This document shows, one piece after another, positions 51,437 through 63,178 of a stretch of 64,000 nucleotides of DNA. The position numbers and the translations under genes are program-made. The DNA is from CAVQRC01 sp963715045 (GTDB taxonomy: Bacteria; Planctomycetota; Planctomycetia; Pirellulales; Lacipirellulaceae), in assembly GCA_963715045.1 (NCBI GenBank), contig CAVQRC010000009.1, positions 124,001 to 188,000 on the forward strand, written 5' to 3'. Position 1 is the first letter of the stretch; each line of letters opens with the position of its first letter. A model generated the notes under the pieces. That model saw only the letters and a program-made list of their open reading frames with translations, did no database searches and was not told the origin of the DNA.

Positions 51437-52462
51437 TTAGCCTGCTACGTCGTGGGCCCAGCTCGCGATGAGCGTGCTCTGGTTGGCGTTGCGATCGACT
51501 TGCTCGCACGCGTCGAGGGTGCGGTCGAGACGCCGTAGACAGAATTCGATTTGCTGCGATCGGCGGGCAACCGCTTCGGTCAGCAAGGTGTCTCCGGTCA
51601 CGGGGAGTCCCGACGCCGCCCGCAAGCCGCCACGAAAGTAGTCGCACGCGTAGCCGAACACGCTTTGCAGTCGAGCACGGCGATGGCGTGCTTCCTTGCC
51701 CGCTCGATTCACGTACTCCTCGAGCTCGGACGCCATCGTCACGGAGTTTACCGATGCGTCTTCGAGCCACGCGAAAAGTCTCTGACGGAACTGTTGTTGC
51801 TCGTCGTCGGCCAGTTCGACGGCACGTTGCAGGCTGCCTTCGCTGGCGCGCGCCAGTTCATGAGCCACCTCGTTGCTGTCGGCAATTCCCTGTTGGTAGA
51901 TCAGCTCTGCAAGGTCTTCGACGGGAAGCGGGCCGAACCGCGTGATCTGTGTGCGCGAGCGGATTGTCGGAAGTTGCTTCGAGGCCGACGTTCCGATCAG
52001 GATGATCACCGAGTGAGGGGGCGGCTCCTCGAGAGTCTTCAAAAGACTGTTGGCCGCTTCGATGGTGAGATAATCGGCGTCATCGACAATCGCGATCCGT
52101 CGGGTCCCCAACGCTGGCTTGAGGGAGATCTGGTGGCATAGTCCTTCCTGATTGCGATGGTCCTTCGCGCCCAAAAACAGGTCGAGTGTCAATTGCTGCC
52201 GATCGGCGCGTCGGCTGACGAGTTCCAGGTCGGGGTGGGTCTCGGAGGCGAACTGACGGCACGACGCGCATCGACCACAGGGCGGCGTGAGGTGCTGGGG
52301 AGACTCGAGGCACAGCAGAGCTCGGGCCAGATCGAGCGCGAAGGTCCGCTTGCCGACGCCTGCGGGGCCGACGAACAGGAACGTGCTGGCCAGACGGCCG
52401 ACCTCGACTGCCTGGGCAAAACGAGCGGCAATCGCATCATGTCCGATCGTGGAGTGCCACAT
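51437..52462 (-). CDS. holB: DNA polymerase III delta' subunit-like ATPase
   Basis: 341 residues from ATG 52462. Walker A is GPAGVGKRT, the zinc module C-x8-C-x2-C-x2-C lies in LCLESPQHLTPPCGRCASC, Walker B region is IAIVDDADYLTIEAANSLLKTLEEPP, and sensor/Arg-finger SRTQ follows. It belongs to the clamp-loader AAA+ group as delta' (or tau/gamma relative). The C-terminal third is diverged. Its neighbours are not replication genes. It overlaps nothing and converges with the UbiD gene at a 57 bp gap. Confidence 0.85.
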   Translation of the reverse strand: MWHSTIGHDAIAARFAQAVEVGRLASTFLFVGPAGVGKRTFALDLARALLCLESPQHLTPPCGRCASCRQFASETHPDLELVSRRADRQQLTLDLFLGAKDHRNQEGLCHQISLKPALGTRRIAIVDDADYLTIEAANSLLKTLEEPPPHSVIILIGTSASKQLPTIRSRTQITRFGPLPVEDLAELIYQQGIADSNEVAHELARASEGSLQRAVELADDEQQQFRQRLFAWLEDASVNSVTMASELEEYVNRAGKEARHRRARLQSVFGYACDYFRGGLRAASGLPVTGDTLLTEAVARRSQQIEFCLRRLDRTLDACEQVDRNANQSTLIASWAHDVAG

Positions 52463-52494
52463 GGAATCCTTCTACCAGCACAAGAGGTCGTTCA

Positions 52495-54255
52495 TCATCG
52501 CGGCTGCCTGGTCTGTGGACCGGTGCCGCGGTTGGGTTTTCGCAAGTCGAACGCATCGCGGGCAGCGCGGTGCCGGACGGTATCCGCCAGGATCCTCAGG
52601 GGAGCGAGGATCGGAGCCGGGCCCGGGCTGGCCAACGCGGCGGCCCCCGAGATCGTGCTACCGAATTCTGATTGCCAGATGAGGAAGTCCTGGCCGTCTA
52701 CGTCGCCGTCGCCGTCGCCATCGCCGTCGCTCTTCGCGGCACCACTGAGGGTGCCGAATCCTCCCTGCCAGATGAGGAAATCCTGTCCGTCGACATCGCC
52801 GTCGGAATCGAAGTCGGCCAGGAGATTCGTGACGGGGGTGACCACGACTTCGAAGATCCTCGCCGAGGCAGCCGAGTTACCGTTGTTCCCGGCGTCGGAC
52901 GCGATACCGCCGAAGATGTAGCCCACGGTTGTACGTGTAGTGATCGCATCGAGTTGCAGGACTCCATTGGAGTACGAGCCGATTCCCTCGGCAGGAAAGA
53001 ACTCGGCGTTGGCGCCAAATCGGAGTGGGCTGCCATTGCCAGAGTCAATTACCGGGTAGGTGACCGGGAGCAGGTGTTGTTCGTAGTCTCCGGTAGCGGA
53101 GATCGTGATGGCAGCCAGTTGGTTCGTGAACGGCATCTGATCGTCCGTGATCGTTTCACCTGCGGTGCGATCGAAGTACTCCAGCGTGATCCCCCCAAAC
53201 AGCAAGAGGTGCATCGTCTCGGTCTGTTCGGAATACATTCCCAATTTCGCGGAGTGATACAGGTTCAGCGACTGCTTGAACGTCGACGCGGCCGCGGGGT
53301 CGGCCATCGAGGGTGTCCCATTGGCGTCGATTTCGACCGGGACCGTCCATGCTCCGTTGGTCAACGTGAAGACTCCCGACAGAGCGAGGAGTCGTCCCTC
53401 GAGCCCGCCGCCGGGCATGCGTTTGATGATCGGCAGCACATTCAGATCGCGTCGGCGATAATCATCGCTCGGGGTCGTCTGGCTCGAATTCTGTATCACG
53501 AGGGTCGATCCGTCGTCGACGATTTCAAAGCTCCGCACCGCGCGGACATACGTCCCCTCTCGAAGCGGGTTGTACCCACCCTGGAAGTTCTGGCCGAACA
53601 CCAGGTGAAACCGGGACCCCAGACGATACATCGCGCCTCCGGTTACCTGGAACAGCGGATCGACCAGTTGACGGATGTGATCCGCCGCCGTCCCGGATCC
53701 TCCTTGAGTCCAGGCAATCATCTCGTTCAGGTCGATCGCCGTGAGCATGTCGTGGGTCCGGAATTCCCCGCTCGAAAACGCGAAACCATATCCTCCGGTG
53801 ATGAACAGCCGCCCGTCATGTTCGCAGAACTGCTGATTCGCCGAGGTCAGCGCGTCGATCTGAGCGGTCGTCAGTCCTGAGCTGGATTCCTCCAGCTCTC
53901 GGCTCCAACTCTGGCGGGTGACGGGATCAACGACCCACACATCGCGGTTCTGGGCAGCGGGAGGGAAATTCCCGAATCCGCCCGCATTAAAGCCGTGCAG
54001 CCCGTTGGTACGACCGCCGATCAGGACCCAGTTCCCGTTGTGTGTGGCGGCAGCGAAGGAGTGAAGTGTTGGCAGAGCCACACCGGTGAAGTCGAGTTCA
54101 ACCAATTCCACCGTGTACGGCAAGTCGCCGTCGACAACGATCGGGCTGACCGTCTCGGTTTGATGTGCGGAGTTCGCTTTGGAAGCAGCGAAACCGACGA
54201 TCCAGAGGATTGATACCAGCACGCCAAACGGCAGGAAAAGTCGGAATCGCAACAT
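52495..54255 (-). CDS. Secreted protein with kelch-like beta-propeller and dockerin-type repeats
   Basis: 586 residues. The N-terminal LFLPFGVLVSILWIVGFAASKANS is a signal peptide. The first 430 residues have kelch-like strands (LHSFAAATHNGNWVLIGGRTNGLHGF; CEHDGRLFITGGYGFAFSSG; MHLLLFGGITLEYF; VGYIFGGIASDAGNNG), so a beta-propeller is likely. Near the C-terminus come two dockerin type I-like calcium loops (DFDSDGDVDGQDFLIWQ and DGDGDVDGQDFLIWQ), separated by a GD-rich run. The last 50 residues are not a recognised sorting signal. Extracellular, with possible attachment through dockerin-like loops. It is on the same strand as the PEP-CTERM gene upstream. Confidence 0.72.
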   Translation of the reverse strand: MLRFRLFLPFGVLVSILWIVGFAASKANSAHQTETVSPIVVDGDLPYTVELVELDFTGVALPTLHSFAAATHNGNWVLIGGRTNGLHGFNAGGFGNFPPAAQNRDVWVVDPVTRQSWSRELEESSSGLTTAQIDALTSANQQFCEHDGRLFITGGYGFAFSSGEFRTHDMLTAIDLNEMIAWTQGGSGTAADHIRQLVDPLFQVTGGAMYRLGSRFHLVFGQNFQGGYNPLREGTYVRAVRSFEIVDDGSTLVIQNSSQTTPSDDYRRRDLNVLPIIKRMPGGGLEGRLLALSGVFTLTNGAWTVPVEIDANGTPSMADPAAASTFKQSLNLYHSAKLGMYSEQTETMHLLLFGGITLEYFDRTAGETITDDQMPFTNQLAAITISATGDYEQHLLPVTYPVIDSGNGSPLRFGANAEFFPAEGIGSYSNGVLQLDAITTRTTVGYIFGGIASDAGNNGNSAASARIFEVVVTPVTNLLADFDSDGDVDGQDFLIWQGGFGTLSGAAKSDGDGDGDGDVDGQDFLIWQSEFGSTISGAAALASPGPAPILAPLRILADTVRHRAARDAFDLRKPNRGTGPQTRQPR

Positions 54256-54351
54256 GGTGACAATCCAGGTGCCGACGAATCAACAACGCTCGAGAAGCGT
54301 AATCGCTCAGGCTTCATCCCCGCTGTGGCCCGACCGGGAGGTAACGGCATA

Positions 54352-55027
54352 CTAACGCTGACGCGGCAACCTCACCGCGGAGAGCATCGCCGGGATCAAC
54401 CCGAGCAACAGCGCGGACGGTTCCGGGATCGCCACGGCGCGGATGTTGTCGACGCCCAGCGTGCCGTCGAACGGCAGACCCAGGCGGCTTGGCACCGTGT
54501 TGTGCAGGATCCGCATTCGCGTGACGTTCCCCAGCGTGTCGGCCAGACTGGCGAAGCCAATGTCGGTAAGGTCGCTGACGGCCAGCGGAATGATGATGGT
54601 CTGCCAGTCGGCGTTCGCATCGACTGGCACGCCGACCGTGGTGGCGAAGGCGCCCCCGAGGTCTCACGTTTTCTAGAGCGATCCGCAATTCGAGCGGCTC
54701 ACGGTTGAAGTTCCGCACGTCCATCGAGACGGCCGCGATGTTCGAATTGAGGAAGTCGCCGGTCCACTGCGAATCGTTGAAGGCAACCATTCGGCTGCCC
54801 GCGCCGAAACCGCCGTTGGCCTCGATTAACAGGTACGCATCGCCCGTCCCGGCAGGACCTCCATCGGTCACAACGGATGGTGGGTTGGGGCTGGGGGAAC
54901 CGGCGACCCAGCCTTGAGTCGTACCATCCTGGAAGTCATCGATGCCTGAGGAAGTTGCCGAACAGAAAGGAGTGCCGTAGAGGCCACAGCAGAGGGTCGC
55001 AAGGCCGACCAGGAATGTGCGTAACAT
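54352..55027 (-). pseudogene. PEP-CTERM sorting domain protein, frameshifted
   Basis: ATG 55027 gives a signal peptide (MLRTFLVGLATLCCGLYGTPFCSATSSG) and a mature beta-rich domain (DDFQDGTTQGWVAGSPSPNPPSVVTDGGPAGTGDAYLLIEANGGFGAGSRMVAFND). At a run of five G/C near 54655 the frame changes by one extra base; the next frame continues ATTVGVPVDANADWQTIIIPLAVSDLTDIGFASLADTLGNVTRMRILHNTVPSRLGLPFDGTLGVDNIRAVAIPEPSALLLGLIPAMLSAVRLPRQR to 54352. The AIPEPSALLLGLIPAM + basic end is a PEP-CTERM anchor, which exosortase (not in this window) processes. The unshifted frame gives a long Arg/His-rich tail and is rejected. Confidence 0.72.
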
Positions 55028-55244
55028 GTTTTTGATCAACGAATTGTGAGTATCAGGATGCTCTGGCACGCCGCGTTACTGCAAAGAAACTCATTAGAAC
55101 TTCTTGTGTCGATGGCAGCAAATCAATTGAGTCAATGTCACCCAATTCTAGCGGGATTCGCACGTCCGACGACCGCGTGACACGGCAGAAAGCGGACATT
55201 TCGCAAGCGGCGAGGGAAATTTGGCAATCGGGCCGGCGGGCCTG

Positions 55245-57338
<2,094 letters not shown>

Positions 57339-57660
57339 ACGAGCGTTGTCCGGATCTGATGTGGGATGTGGGAGCCGGTACGTGAAATGCAGACAAGAGC
57401 CGCGGGACCGGCGAGCAGGCGAGGTACTCTCCCATCGTATGGGGCGGCCGAACGGTTGACAACGAATGAGGTGGAATGCGGCGGGCGATTCATCTTGCCG
57501 AGCCTCTGGTGGCCCCCTAGAATTGCCATCTTCCGTGCAAGTCGAGCAATTTCAGGACTTTGTGTCCATCTTACGTCCCTCGCCAGGTCCGATCGAACCG
57601 ACCTCGATCTCGATCGTTCTGACCTTCGGTAGCTAGCTGTCGCCAGATTCGTGGTCCTTG
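57339..57660 (+). other. Divergent intergenic region between ftsH and dxr
   Basis: 322 bp with no supported gene. It should contain promoters for both genes. TAGCTAGCTG (a palindromic AGCTAGCT near 57630) is the only notable word. I see no -10/-35 pair strong enough to list. Confidence 0.5.
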
Positions 57661-58824
57661 ATGCGTCCGTCCCCCAAACAAATCGCGATCTTCGGTTCTA
57701 CCGGCAGCATCGGTAGCAATGCCGTGGAAGTCATCGCGGCGAGTGAGGGACGACTGGCCGCGATTGCCTTGACGGGCCACTCGCATCTGGATCGCCTGCA
57801 GCACCAGGCGAAGACGGCAAAGCCCCGCTGGCTGGTCGCGACGGATGAGAGGAAGGCGTCTCGGTTTCGCTTCCGCGGTTTGGATTCGGCGACCGAGTTG
57901 CTCGTGGGCCCGGAGAGTCTCGAACGTGTGGCCCGCGACCCGGCCGTCGATGTCGTGCTGGCGGCGATTATGGGTACGGCCGGACTGAGGAGTACCTGGG
58001 CCGCATTGGACGCGGGGAAGACCGTTGCTCTGGCGAATAAAGAGACGCTCGTGGTGGCCGGTTCTCTGATCACCCGCCTCGCCAGCGAGCGAAAGGCCAA
58101 GATTCTCCCGGTCGACAGCGAACACAGTGGTGTGTTTCAGTGCCTGGCCAGTGGCCGAGCCAGCGAAGTCAGCCGCATCGTGCTAACGGCCAGCGGCGGA
58201 CCTTTTCGGGAGTGGTCGCTGGAGTCCTTGAAGCATGTCACTGTGGAGGAGGCACTCGCGCATCCGACCTGGGACATGGGACCCAAGATCACGGTCGACT
58301 CGGCCACGATGATGAATAAAGCACTGGAAGTCGTCGAGGCACGCTGGCTGTTCGACATCGATCCCACGCGGATCTCTGTCGTGATACATCCCCAATCCTC
58401 CGTCCACGCTTTCGTCGAATTCGTGGACGGGTCGGTGATCGCTCAGATGAGCCCTCCCGATATGAAACTGCCCATCCAATACGCGCTCGATTATCCCCGC
58501 CGTTACGACGGACCCGCCCAGCGACTCGACTTCAGCGAAGCGATGACCTGGGAGTTCCAGCCCGCAGACTTCGATCGATTTCCTGCTCTGCAACTCGGAT
58601 TCGATGCCGCTAGGGCCGGAGGAACCGCCGGGGCCGTGTTGAGCGCCGCCAACGAAGCGGCCGTCGCCGCCTTTCTCGACGGCAACTTGCATTTCACCGA
58701 AATCGTGCCCGCCTGCCGGAGCATTCTCGACGTGCACAATTTCGATCCCGATCCAAGCGTTGATCAATTACTCGAAGTCGATGGCTGGGCCCGCAAGGAA
58801 GTGGCAAGCTGGATGTATGCCTGA
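57661..58824 (+). CDS. dxr: 1-deoxy-D-xylulose 5-phosphate reductoisomerase
   Basis: 387 residues from ATG 57661. The NADPH-binding GSTGSIGSNAVEV, the KETLVVAG motif, the active-site region LPVDSEHSGVFQCL, SGGPFREWS, and the metal-binding DSATMMNKALEVVEA with HPQSSVHAFVEF are all present. It converts DXP into MEP, committing carbon to isoprenoid synthesis by the MEP pathway. Dxr-RseP neighbours, with rseP beginning 26 bp downstream, are common in bacteria and suggest one transcript. Confidence 0.97.
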   Translation: MRPSPKQIAIFGSTGSIGSNAVEVIAASEGRLAAIALTGHSHLDRLQHQAKTAKPRWLVATDERKASRFRFRGLDSATELLVGPESLERVARDPAVDVVLAAIMGTAGLRSTWAALDAGKTVALANKETLVVAGSLITRLASERKAKILPVDSEHSGVFQCLASGRASEVSRIVLTASGGPFREWSLESLKHVTVEEALAHPTWDMGPKITVDSATMMNKALEVVEARWLFDIDPTRISVVIHPQSSVHAFVEFVDGSVIAQMSPPDMKLPIQYALDYPRRYDGPAQRLDFSEAMTWEFQPADFDRFPALQLGFDAARAGGTAGAVLSAANEAAVAAFLDGNLHFTEIVPACRSILDVHNFDPDPSVDQLLEVDGWARKEVASWMYA

Positions 58825-58849
58825 CCGGTTCTGAGCGATTCCTATCGCA

Positions 58850-60988
58850 GTGAGCAATGCGATGTTTCTGTTATTCATTTTGCAGGCCGCTCTCGGTTTG
58901 GGAGCCGTCATCTTCGTCCACGAGTTGGGTCATTTTCTCGTGGCCAAGGCGTGCGGCGTCAAATGCGAGAAGTTCTACGTCGGATTCGACATCCCGTTGA
59001 AGTTCGGGCCGATTCGACTGCCTTCGGCGCTGTGGCGAAAGAAATGGGGGGAGACCGAGTACGGCATCGGCATTTTGCCATTGGGGGGATACGTCAAGAT
59101 GCTGGGACAGGACGATAACCCGGGACACATTGCCGAAGAAGTGCAGCGATCTCGTGTCGAAGATGCTGAAACGACCGGCGGCAAAGAGATCGTCGGCCCT
59201 GACGGAAACACCTATCTCGTCGATCGCCGCAGCTATCTGGCGAAGTCCGTTCCTCAGCGGATGGCGATCATCTCGGCCGGTGTCGTCATGAACATTATCT
59301 TTGCGTTCATTTTCGCGGCGATCGCTTACGGTCTGGGCGTACCCTACATTCCCTGCGAAGTCGGCGCGACGTCGCCCGGGTCGCCGGCCTGGGAGAGTGG
59401 ACTTGAACCGGGTGACGAAATCGTCGTCCTGGAAGGCAAGAAAGACCCCTCGTTCACAGAACTTCGAAGCGGAGTCACGCTCAGCGACCTCGAACGCGGG
59501 ATTTCGATCCGCGTCAAGCGGCCCGGGGCCGCAGAGGATCCTTTTCCGTTGACCCTGCGACCTGCCAAGGGATCCGGGCTGGCGATGATCGGGGTGGCCC
59601 CCGCTTCATCGCTGCGGTTGGCCCCGACGCCCGTGTATCCTTTCTCGGCGGCTGCAACGGCCCGGCTTGTCGGCGGCGATGCCGAGTCTGGAGCCGAGCA
59701 ACTTTCCGCGGGCGATGAACTGCTCAGAATCGACGGCATCGCCGTCGAGGATCACGTGCAATACTCGCGCCTCATGGCTGAGAAAGTGGGTCAGCCGGTT
59801 GAGGTCACGGTTCGTCGCGGCGGCGAGGCAAATCCGCGAAATCCCTACCTTCCGAGAACCGGGGGCAAGGAGCTCACATTTCGCGTCGAAGCACCGCTCT
59901 GGCGTCGTCTGGGTCTTGTCATGCGAATGGGCAAAGTCGTGGCCGTGCGTCAAAACTCACCAGCTTCTGGTCGCATCGAACCCAACGACTTCATTCAGCA
60001 GATGAACGGAAAGCCCATTGGCGACCCCCTGACGTGGCCGGAGCAGGTTCGTCGGATCGCGGTGCAGGGGGGGGGTCAGGCCTGGGTCAATCTCGATGTG
60101 GCCCGACCCAGCGAAGCCGGTGAAGATCAGGTCGTGACCATCGACAATCTGCAGCCGCGGCTTCCGCGATGGCAGGACAACCCACCCGGCCGCGGCACGC
60201 CGCTGGACTGCCCCAGCCTGGGGATCGCTTATCGGGTTCTCAACCGCGTCAAGTCGGTCGTCCCCGGCAGCCCTGCCGATGAGGCCGGCTTACAGGGAGG
60301 TGACGAGATTCTCGAAGCTCAGTTCGTGGTCGGCGACGATACTCCCGCCGACCTGCGCGAATACCCCGAAATCAAACTCGGCGAACTTGATCCGAACTGG
60401 CCCTGGGTGATGAGCCTCGTGCAGCGGATGTCTCCCAAGTCGGAGCTGAAACTCACTGTCAAGCGGGGTGATGAGACGTTCGTGAAGCAACTCAAGCCCT
60501 ACGTTCCCAATTCCTCTAACGTCGACGTTTTTGATCCTTTCCGAGGGTTCATTTTCGAGAATCAACGCAAGATCCGTCAGGCCCACAGCTTCGGCGAGGC
60601 AATCCAGCTTGGCTACGACAAGACCGTTGATTCTCTCCTGCTGGTGTACCAATTTCTCCACCGGTTGTGGACTGGTCAGATTCCGGTGACAGCCCTCGGC
60701 GGACCGATCACGATTGCCAAAGCAGGTTACTATTCCGGCATGGAAGGTGTGGGCAAACTCCTGATTTTTCTGACGGTCTTGAGCGCCAACCTGGCCGTCA
60801 TCAACTTCCTCCCGATTCCCATGCTCGATGGTGGCCACATGGCGTTCCTGGCTTACGAAGGCATTCGGAAACGGCCACCCGGGGAGAAGTTCGTCGTTGC
60901 CCTGCACACGATCGGCTTTGCGTTTATCGTCAGTTTGATGCTGTTTGTGATCGTCCTTGACCTGGGACTGATCCAACGGAATCTCTAG
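58850..60988 (+). CDS. rseP: RIP (site-2) metalloprotease RseP
   Basis: 712 residues from GTG 58850; ATG 58862 is an alternative. The zinc motif HELGH is at residues 24-28 in an early membrane helix. Two PDZ domains follow (near 180-270 and 455-530; the first includes GSPAWESGLEPGDEIVVLEG, the second GSPADEAGLQGGDEI), then a long periplasmic stretch, and the C-terminal membrane helix with the second metal-site motif IPMLDGGH. It cleaves transmembrane anti-sigma factors and remnant signal peptides. Length is large because of extra PDZ-type inserts. It is encoded after dxr and before lpxD. Confidence 0.95.
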   Translation: MSNAMFLLFILQAALGLGAVIFVHELGHFLVAKACGVKCEKFYVGFDIPLKFGPIRLPSALWRKKWGETEYGIGILPLGGYVKMLGQDDNPGHIAEEVQRSRVEDAETTGGKEIVGPDGNTYLVDRRSYLAKSVPQRMAIISAGVVMNIIFAFIFAAIAYGLGVPYIPCEVGATSPGSPAWESGLEPGDEIVVLEGKKDPSFTELRSGVTLSDLERGISIRVKRPGAAEDPFPLTLRPAKGSGLAMIGVAPASSLRLAPTPVYPFSAAATARLVGGDAESGAEQLSAGDELLRIDGIAVEDHVQYSRLMAEKVGQPVEVTVRRGGEANPRNPYLPRTGGKELTFRVEAPLWRRLGLVMRMGKVVAVRQNSPASGRIEPNDFIQQMNGKPIGDPLTWPEQVRRIAVQGGGQAWVNLDVARPSEAGEDQVVTIDNLQPRLPRWQDNPPGRGTPLDCPSLGIAYRVLNRVKSVVPGSPADEAGLQGGDEILEAQFVVGDDTPADLREYPEIKLGELDPNWPWVMSLVQRMSPKSELKLTVKRGDETFVKQLKPYVPNSSNVDVFDPFRGFIFENQRKIRQAHSFGEAIQLGYDKTVDSLLLVYQFLHRLWTGQIPVTALGGPITIAKAGYYSGMEGVGKLLIFLTVLSANLAVINFLPIPMLDGGHMAFLAYEGIRKRPPGEKFVVALHTIGFAFIVSLMLFVIVLDLGLIQRNL

Positions 60989-61104
60989 CCCGCTCCGCGT
61001 CCACCTGCTAGCACACCCGAACGATCTTGCCGCCTGCCCATGACGGCGGTAGGATCACGCGGCCGACAGGACAGTCTGGCCGATACAGCAAGGAGAGGAT
61101 CCAC

Positions 61105-62187
61105 ATGACCGCTGCCCTCGGAGAGCTGGCGAGCCTGGTTGGGGGTCACGTCGAAGGTGATGCTCAAGTAGTTATTCGCGGCGCGAACCCGATTTCCCAG
61201 GTTTGTCCCGGCGAGATCACGTTGATTGACTCGGCAGCTCGCAGCAAGGACCTCCTCGCGAGTCCTGCCGCCGCCGTCGTCCTCGATGCGGCGTTGGAGT
61301 TGAACCCGCCGATTCCCTGTCTGCGAGTCGCCGATCCCCACTCGGCTTTCGCGCAAATCGTGCGGCGATTCTGCCCGGCACGCCCGACGCCCGTTCCGGC
61401 GATCCACCCCCAGGCTGTCATCAGTGCCACCGCCCGCATCGCGAGCGGAGCGTCGATCGGTGCGTTCTGTACTGTTGAGGACGACGTGGTGCTTGGAGCC
61501 CGCGCAACACTCCACCCTGGAGTTCATCTCGGTCCGGGCGTGGTGCTTGGCGACGACGTCACCCTGTTCCCCGGTGTCGTGCTCTATGCTGACGTCGTGG
61601 TTGGAGATCGCGTTACGATTCATGCCGGAACCGTGGTCGGTGGGCACGGCTTCGGATATCGGTTCGAGAATGGCAGGCATGTGCCTGCCGCCCAATTGGG
61701 CAATGTCATCATCGGGAATGACGTCGAGATCGGCGCACAAGTGACGATCGATCGCGGCACCTACGGTGCGACGCGGATCGGAGACGGTACCAAAATCGAT
61801 AACCTGGTACAGATTGCCCACAATTGCGAGCTGGGTAGGCACAACCTGATTTGTTCCCAAGTGGGAATTGCCGGGAGCACGACGACGGGGGATGGCGTGG
61901 TAATGGCCGGTCAAGTGGGTGTACGCGATCACGTTCACATCGGAGAAGGTGCGGTGCTTACGGCGATGGCCGGCGTCTCGAATGACGTGCCGGCGGGGAC
62001 CACGATGATGGGCGTGCCCGCAACGCCCATGCGCGAGCAGAAGCTCAAGCAGGCCGCGCTTGCCAAACTGGTCGAAATGCGACGTGAGTTCAAGCGGGCC
62101 CAGCGACGCATTGAGTCGCTCTCGCGGCAGATCGAGGCCTTGGAGAACCCTCCAGCCGGATCGCCCACCGGAGATCGCGCCGCGTAG
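61105..62187 (+). CDS. lpxD: UDP-3-O-acylglucosamine N-acyltransferase
   Basis: 360 residues from ATG 61105, with AAGGAGAGG upstream. The N-terminal uridine-binding domain is followed by left-handed beta-helix hexapeptides (IGAFCTVEDDVVLGARATLHPGVHLGPGVVLGDDVTLFPGVVLYADVVVGD) containing the catalytic His in HAGTVVGGHGFGY. A C-terminal helix (LKQAALAKLVEMRREFKRAQRRIESLSRQIEAL) is coiled-coil. It adds the second 3-hydroxyacyl chain to UDP-GlcN in lipid A synthesis. Its presence indicates an LPS-type outer membrane. lpxI follows 51 bp later. Confidence 0.96.
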   Translation: MTAALGELASLVGGHVEGDAQVVIRGANPISQVCPGEITLIDSAARSKDLLASPAAAVVLDAALELNPPIPCLRVADPHSAFAQIVRRFCPARPTPVPAIHPQAVISATARIASGASIGAFCTVEDDVVLGARATLHPGVHLGPGVVLGDDVTLFPGVVLYADVVVGDRVTIHAGTVVGGHGFGYRFENGRHVPAAQLGNVIIGNDVEIGAQVTIDRGTYGATRIGDGTKIDNLVQIAHNCELGRHNLICSQVGIAGSTTTGDGVVMAGQVGVRDHVHIGEGAVLTAMAGVSNDVPAGTTMMGVPATPMREQKLKQAALAKLVEMRREFKRAQRRIESLSRQIEALENPPAGSPTGDRAA

Positions 62188-62237
62188 CTCACGCGACAAC
62201 GAGTTCAGTTTGTTGGCCAGCTTCTGAAGTGATCGTC

Positions 62238-63110
62238 ATGCCGGACCTCCAACACATCGGTCTCTTGGCCGCGTGGGGTGAACTCCCGCTCGCGGTCGCC
62301 AAGGCTCTCAAGAACCAGGGAAAAACCGTGTCGTGTCTCGCTGTCCGGCATCACGCCGATCCAGACCTGGCACAGTGGTGCGACGACTTTCAATGGGTCG
62401 GACTGGGCAGGTTGGGAGCCGCCATCCGCTATTTTCACCGCAGACATGTGCAGCATGCCACGATGGCGGGAAAGTTTCATAAGGTGTTGCTGTACCGCCC
62501 CTGGATCTGGCTTAAACACTTGCCGGACTGGGCGGCCATCAAGACGTTTTATCCGCACATCGTCGCGGGGCGAAAGGACCAGAGGGACGACACGCTGTTG
62601 GGCACGCTGGCCGATGCGTTCGCCAGGGCCGGAATCCAGTTCCACCCCGCTACGGACTATGCCCCGGACTTGCTGGTCGAGGCGGGGCCGCTGGCAGGTC
62701 GCCCGCCGACGGAGAGCCTGATGCGAGACATCCGCTTCGGATGGGACATCGCCAAACAGATGGGTGGACTCGACATCGGGCAAAGCGTGTGCGTGAAAGA
62801 ACAAGCCGTCCTGGCGGTCGAGGCCATCGAAGGCACTGACGCCTGCATCCTGCGGGCTGGCGACCTGTGTCGCCGCGGAGGCTTCACCATCGTGAAGGTT
62901 GCGAAGCCGAATCAGGACATGCGGTTCGACGTTCCGACGATTGGCCTGGGTACGTTGAAAACGATGGTCCGAGCCGGGGCCCGAGTGCTCGCCGTTGAGG
63001 CCGGACGAACGATTCTGCTGGATCAACACGAGTTCGGCAAGTTTGCCGCGGCACACCGATTGACCGTGATCGCGCTCGACACTCCCAACGCCACGCGCGT
63101 GGTTGCCTGA
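62238..63110 (+). CDS. lpxI: UDP-2,3-diacylglucosamine pyrophosphatase LpxI
   Basis: 290 residues from ATG 62238 (GTG 62229 is alternative). HIGLLAAWGELPLAVAKALKNQGKTVSCLAV, then the DUF1009/LpxI core: ATMAGKFHK, DDTLLGTLADAFARAGIQFHPATDY, IGQSVCVKEQAVLAVEAIEGTDACILRAG, VVKVAKPNQDMRFDVPTIGLGTLKTMVRAGARVLAVEAGRTILLDQHEF. It hydrolyses UDP-2,3-diacyl-GlcN to lipid X, replacing LpxH. The pair lpxD-lpxI gives consecutive steps of the same route. Confidence 0.95.
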   Translation: MPDLQHIGLLAAWGELPLAVAKALKNQGKTVSCLAVRHHADPDLAQWCDDFQWVGLGRLGAAIRYFHRRHVQHATMAGKFHKVLLYRPWIWLKHLPDWAAIKTFYPHIVAGRKDQRDDTLLGTLADAFARAGIQFHPATDYAPDLLVEAGPLAGRPPTESLMRDIRFGWDIAKQMGGLDIGQSVCVKEQAVLAVEAIEGTDACILRAGDLCRRGGFTIVKVAKPNQDMRFDVPTIGLGTLKTMVRAGARVLAVEAGRTILLDQHEFGKFAAAHRLTVIALDTPNATRVVA

Positions 63111-63178
63111 ACGCGTCGGCGCGTAAACTGCCCCATCCGTTGCTCAGGATCGTGTCCTGAGATACGTTTCTGTTACGC

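Noticed and set aside
60985..62199. 404-codon minus-strand frame
   Set aside because: Antisense to lpxD, whose hexapeptide repeats give an artificially open complement.
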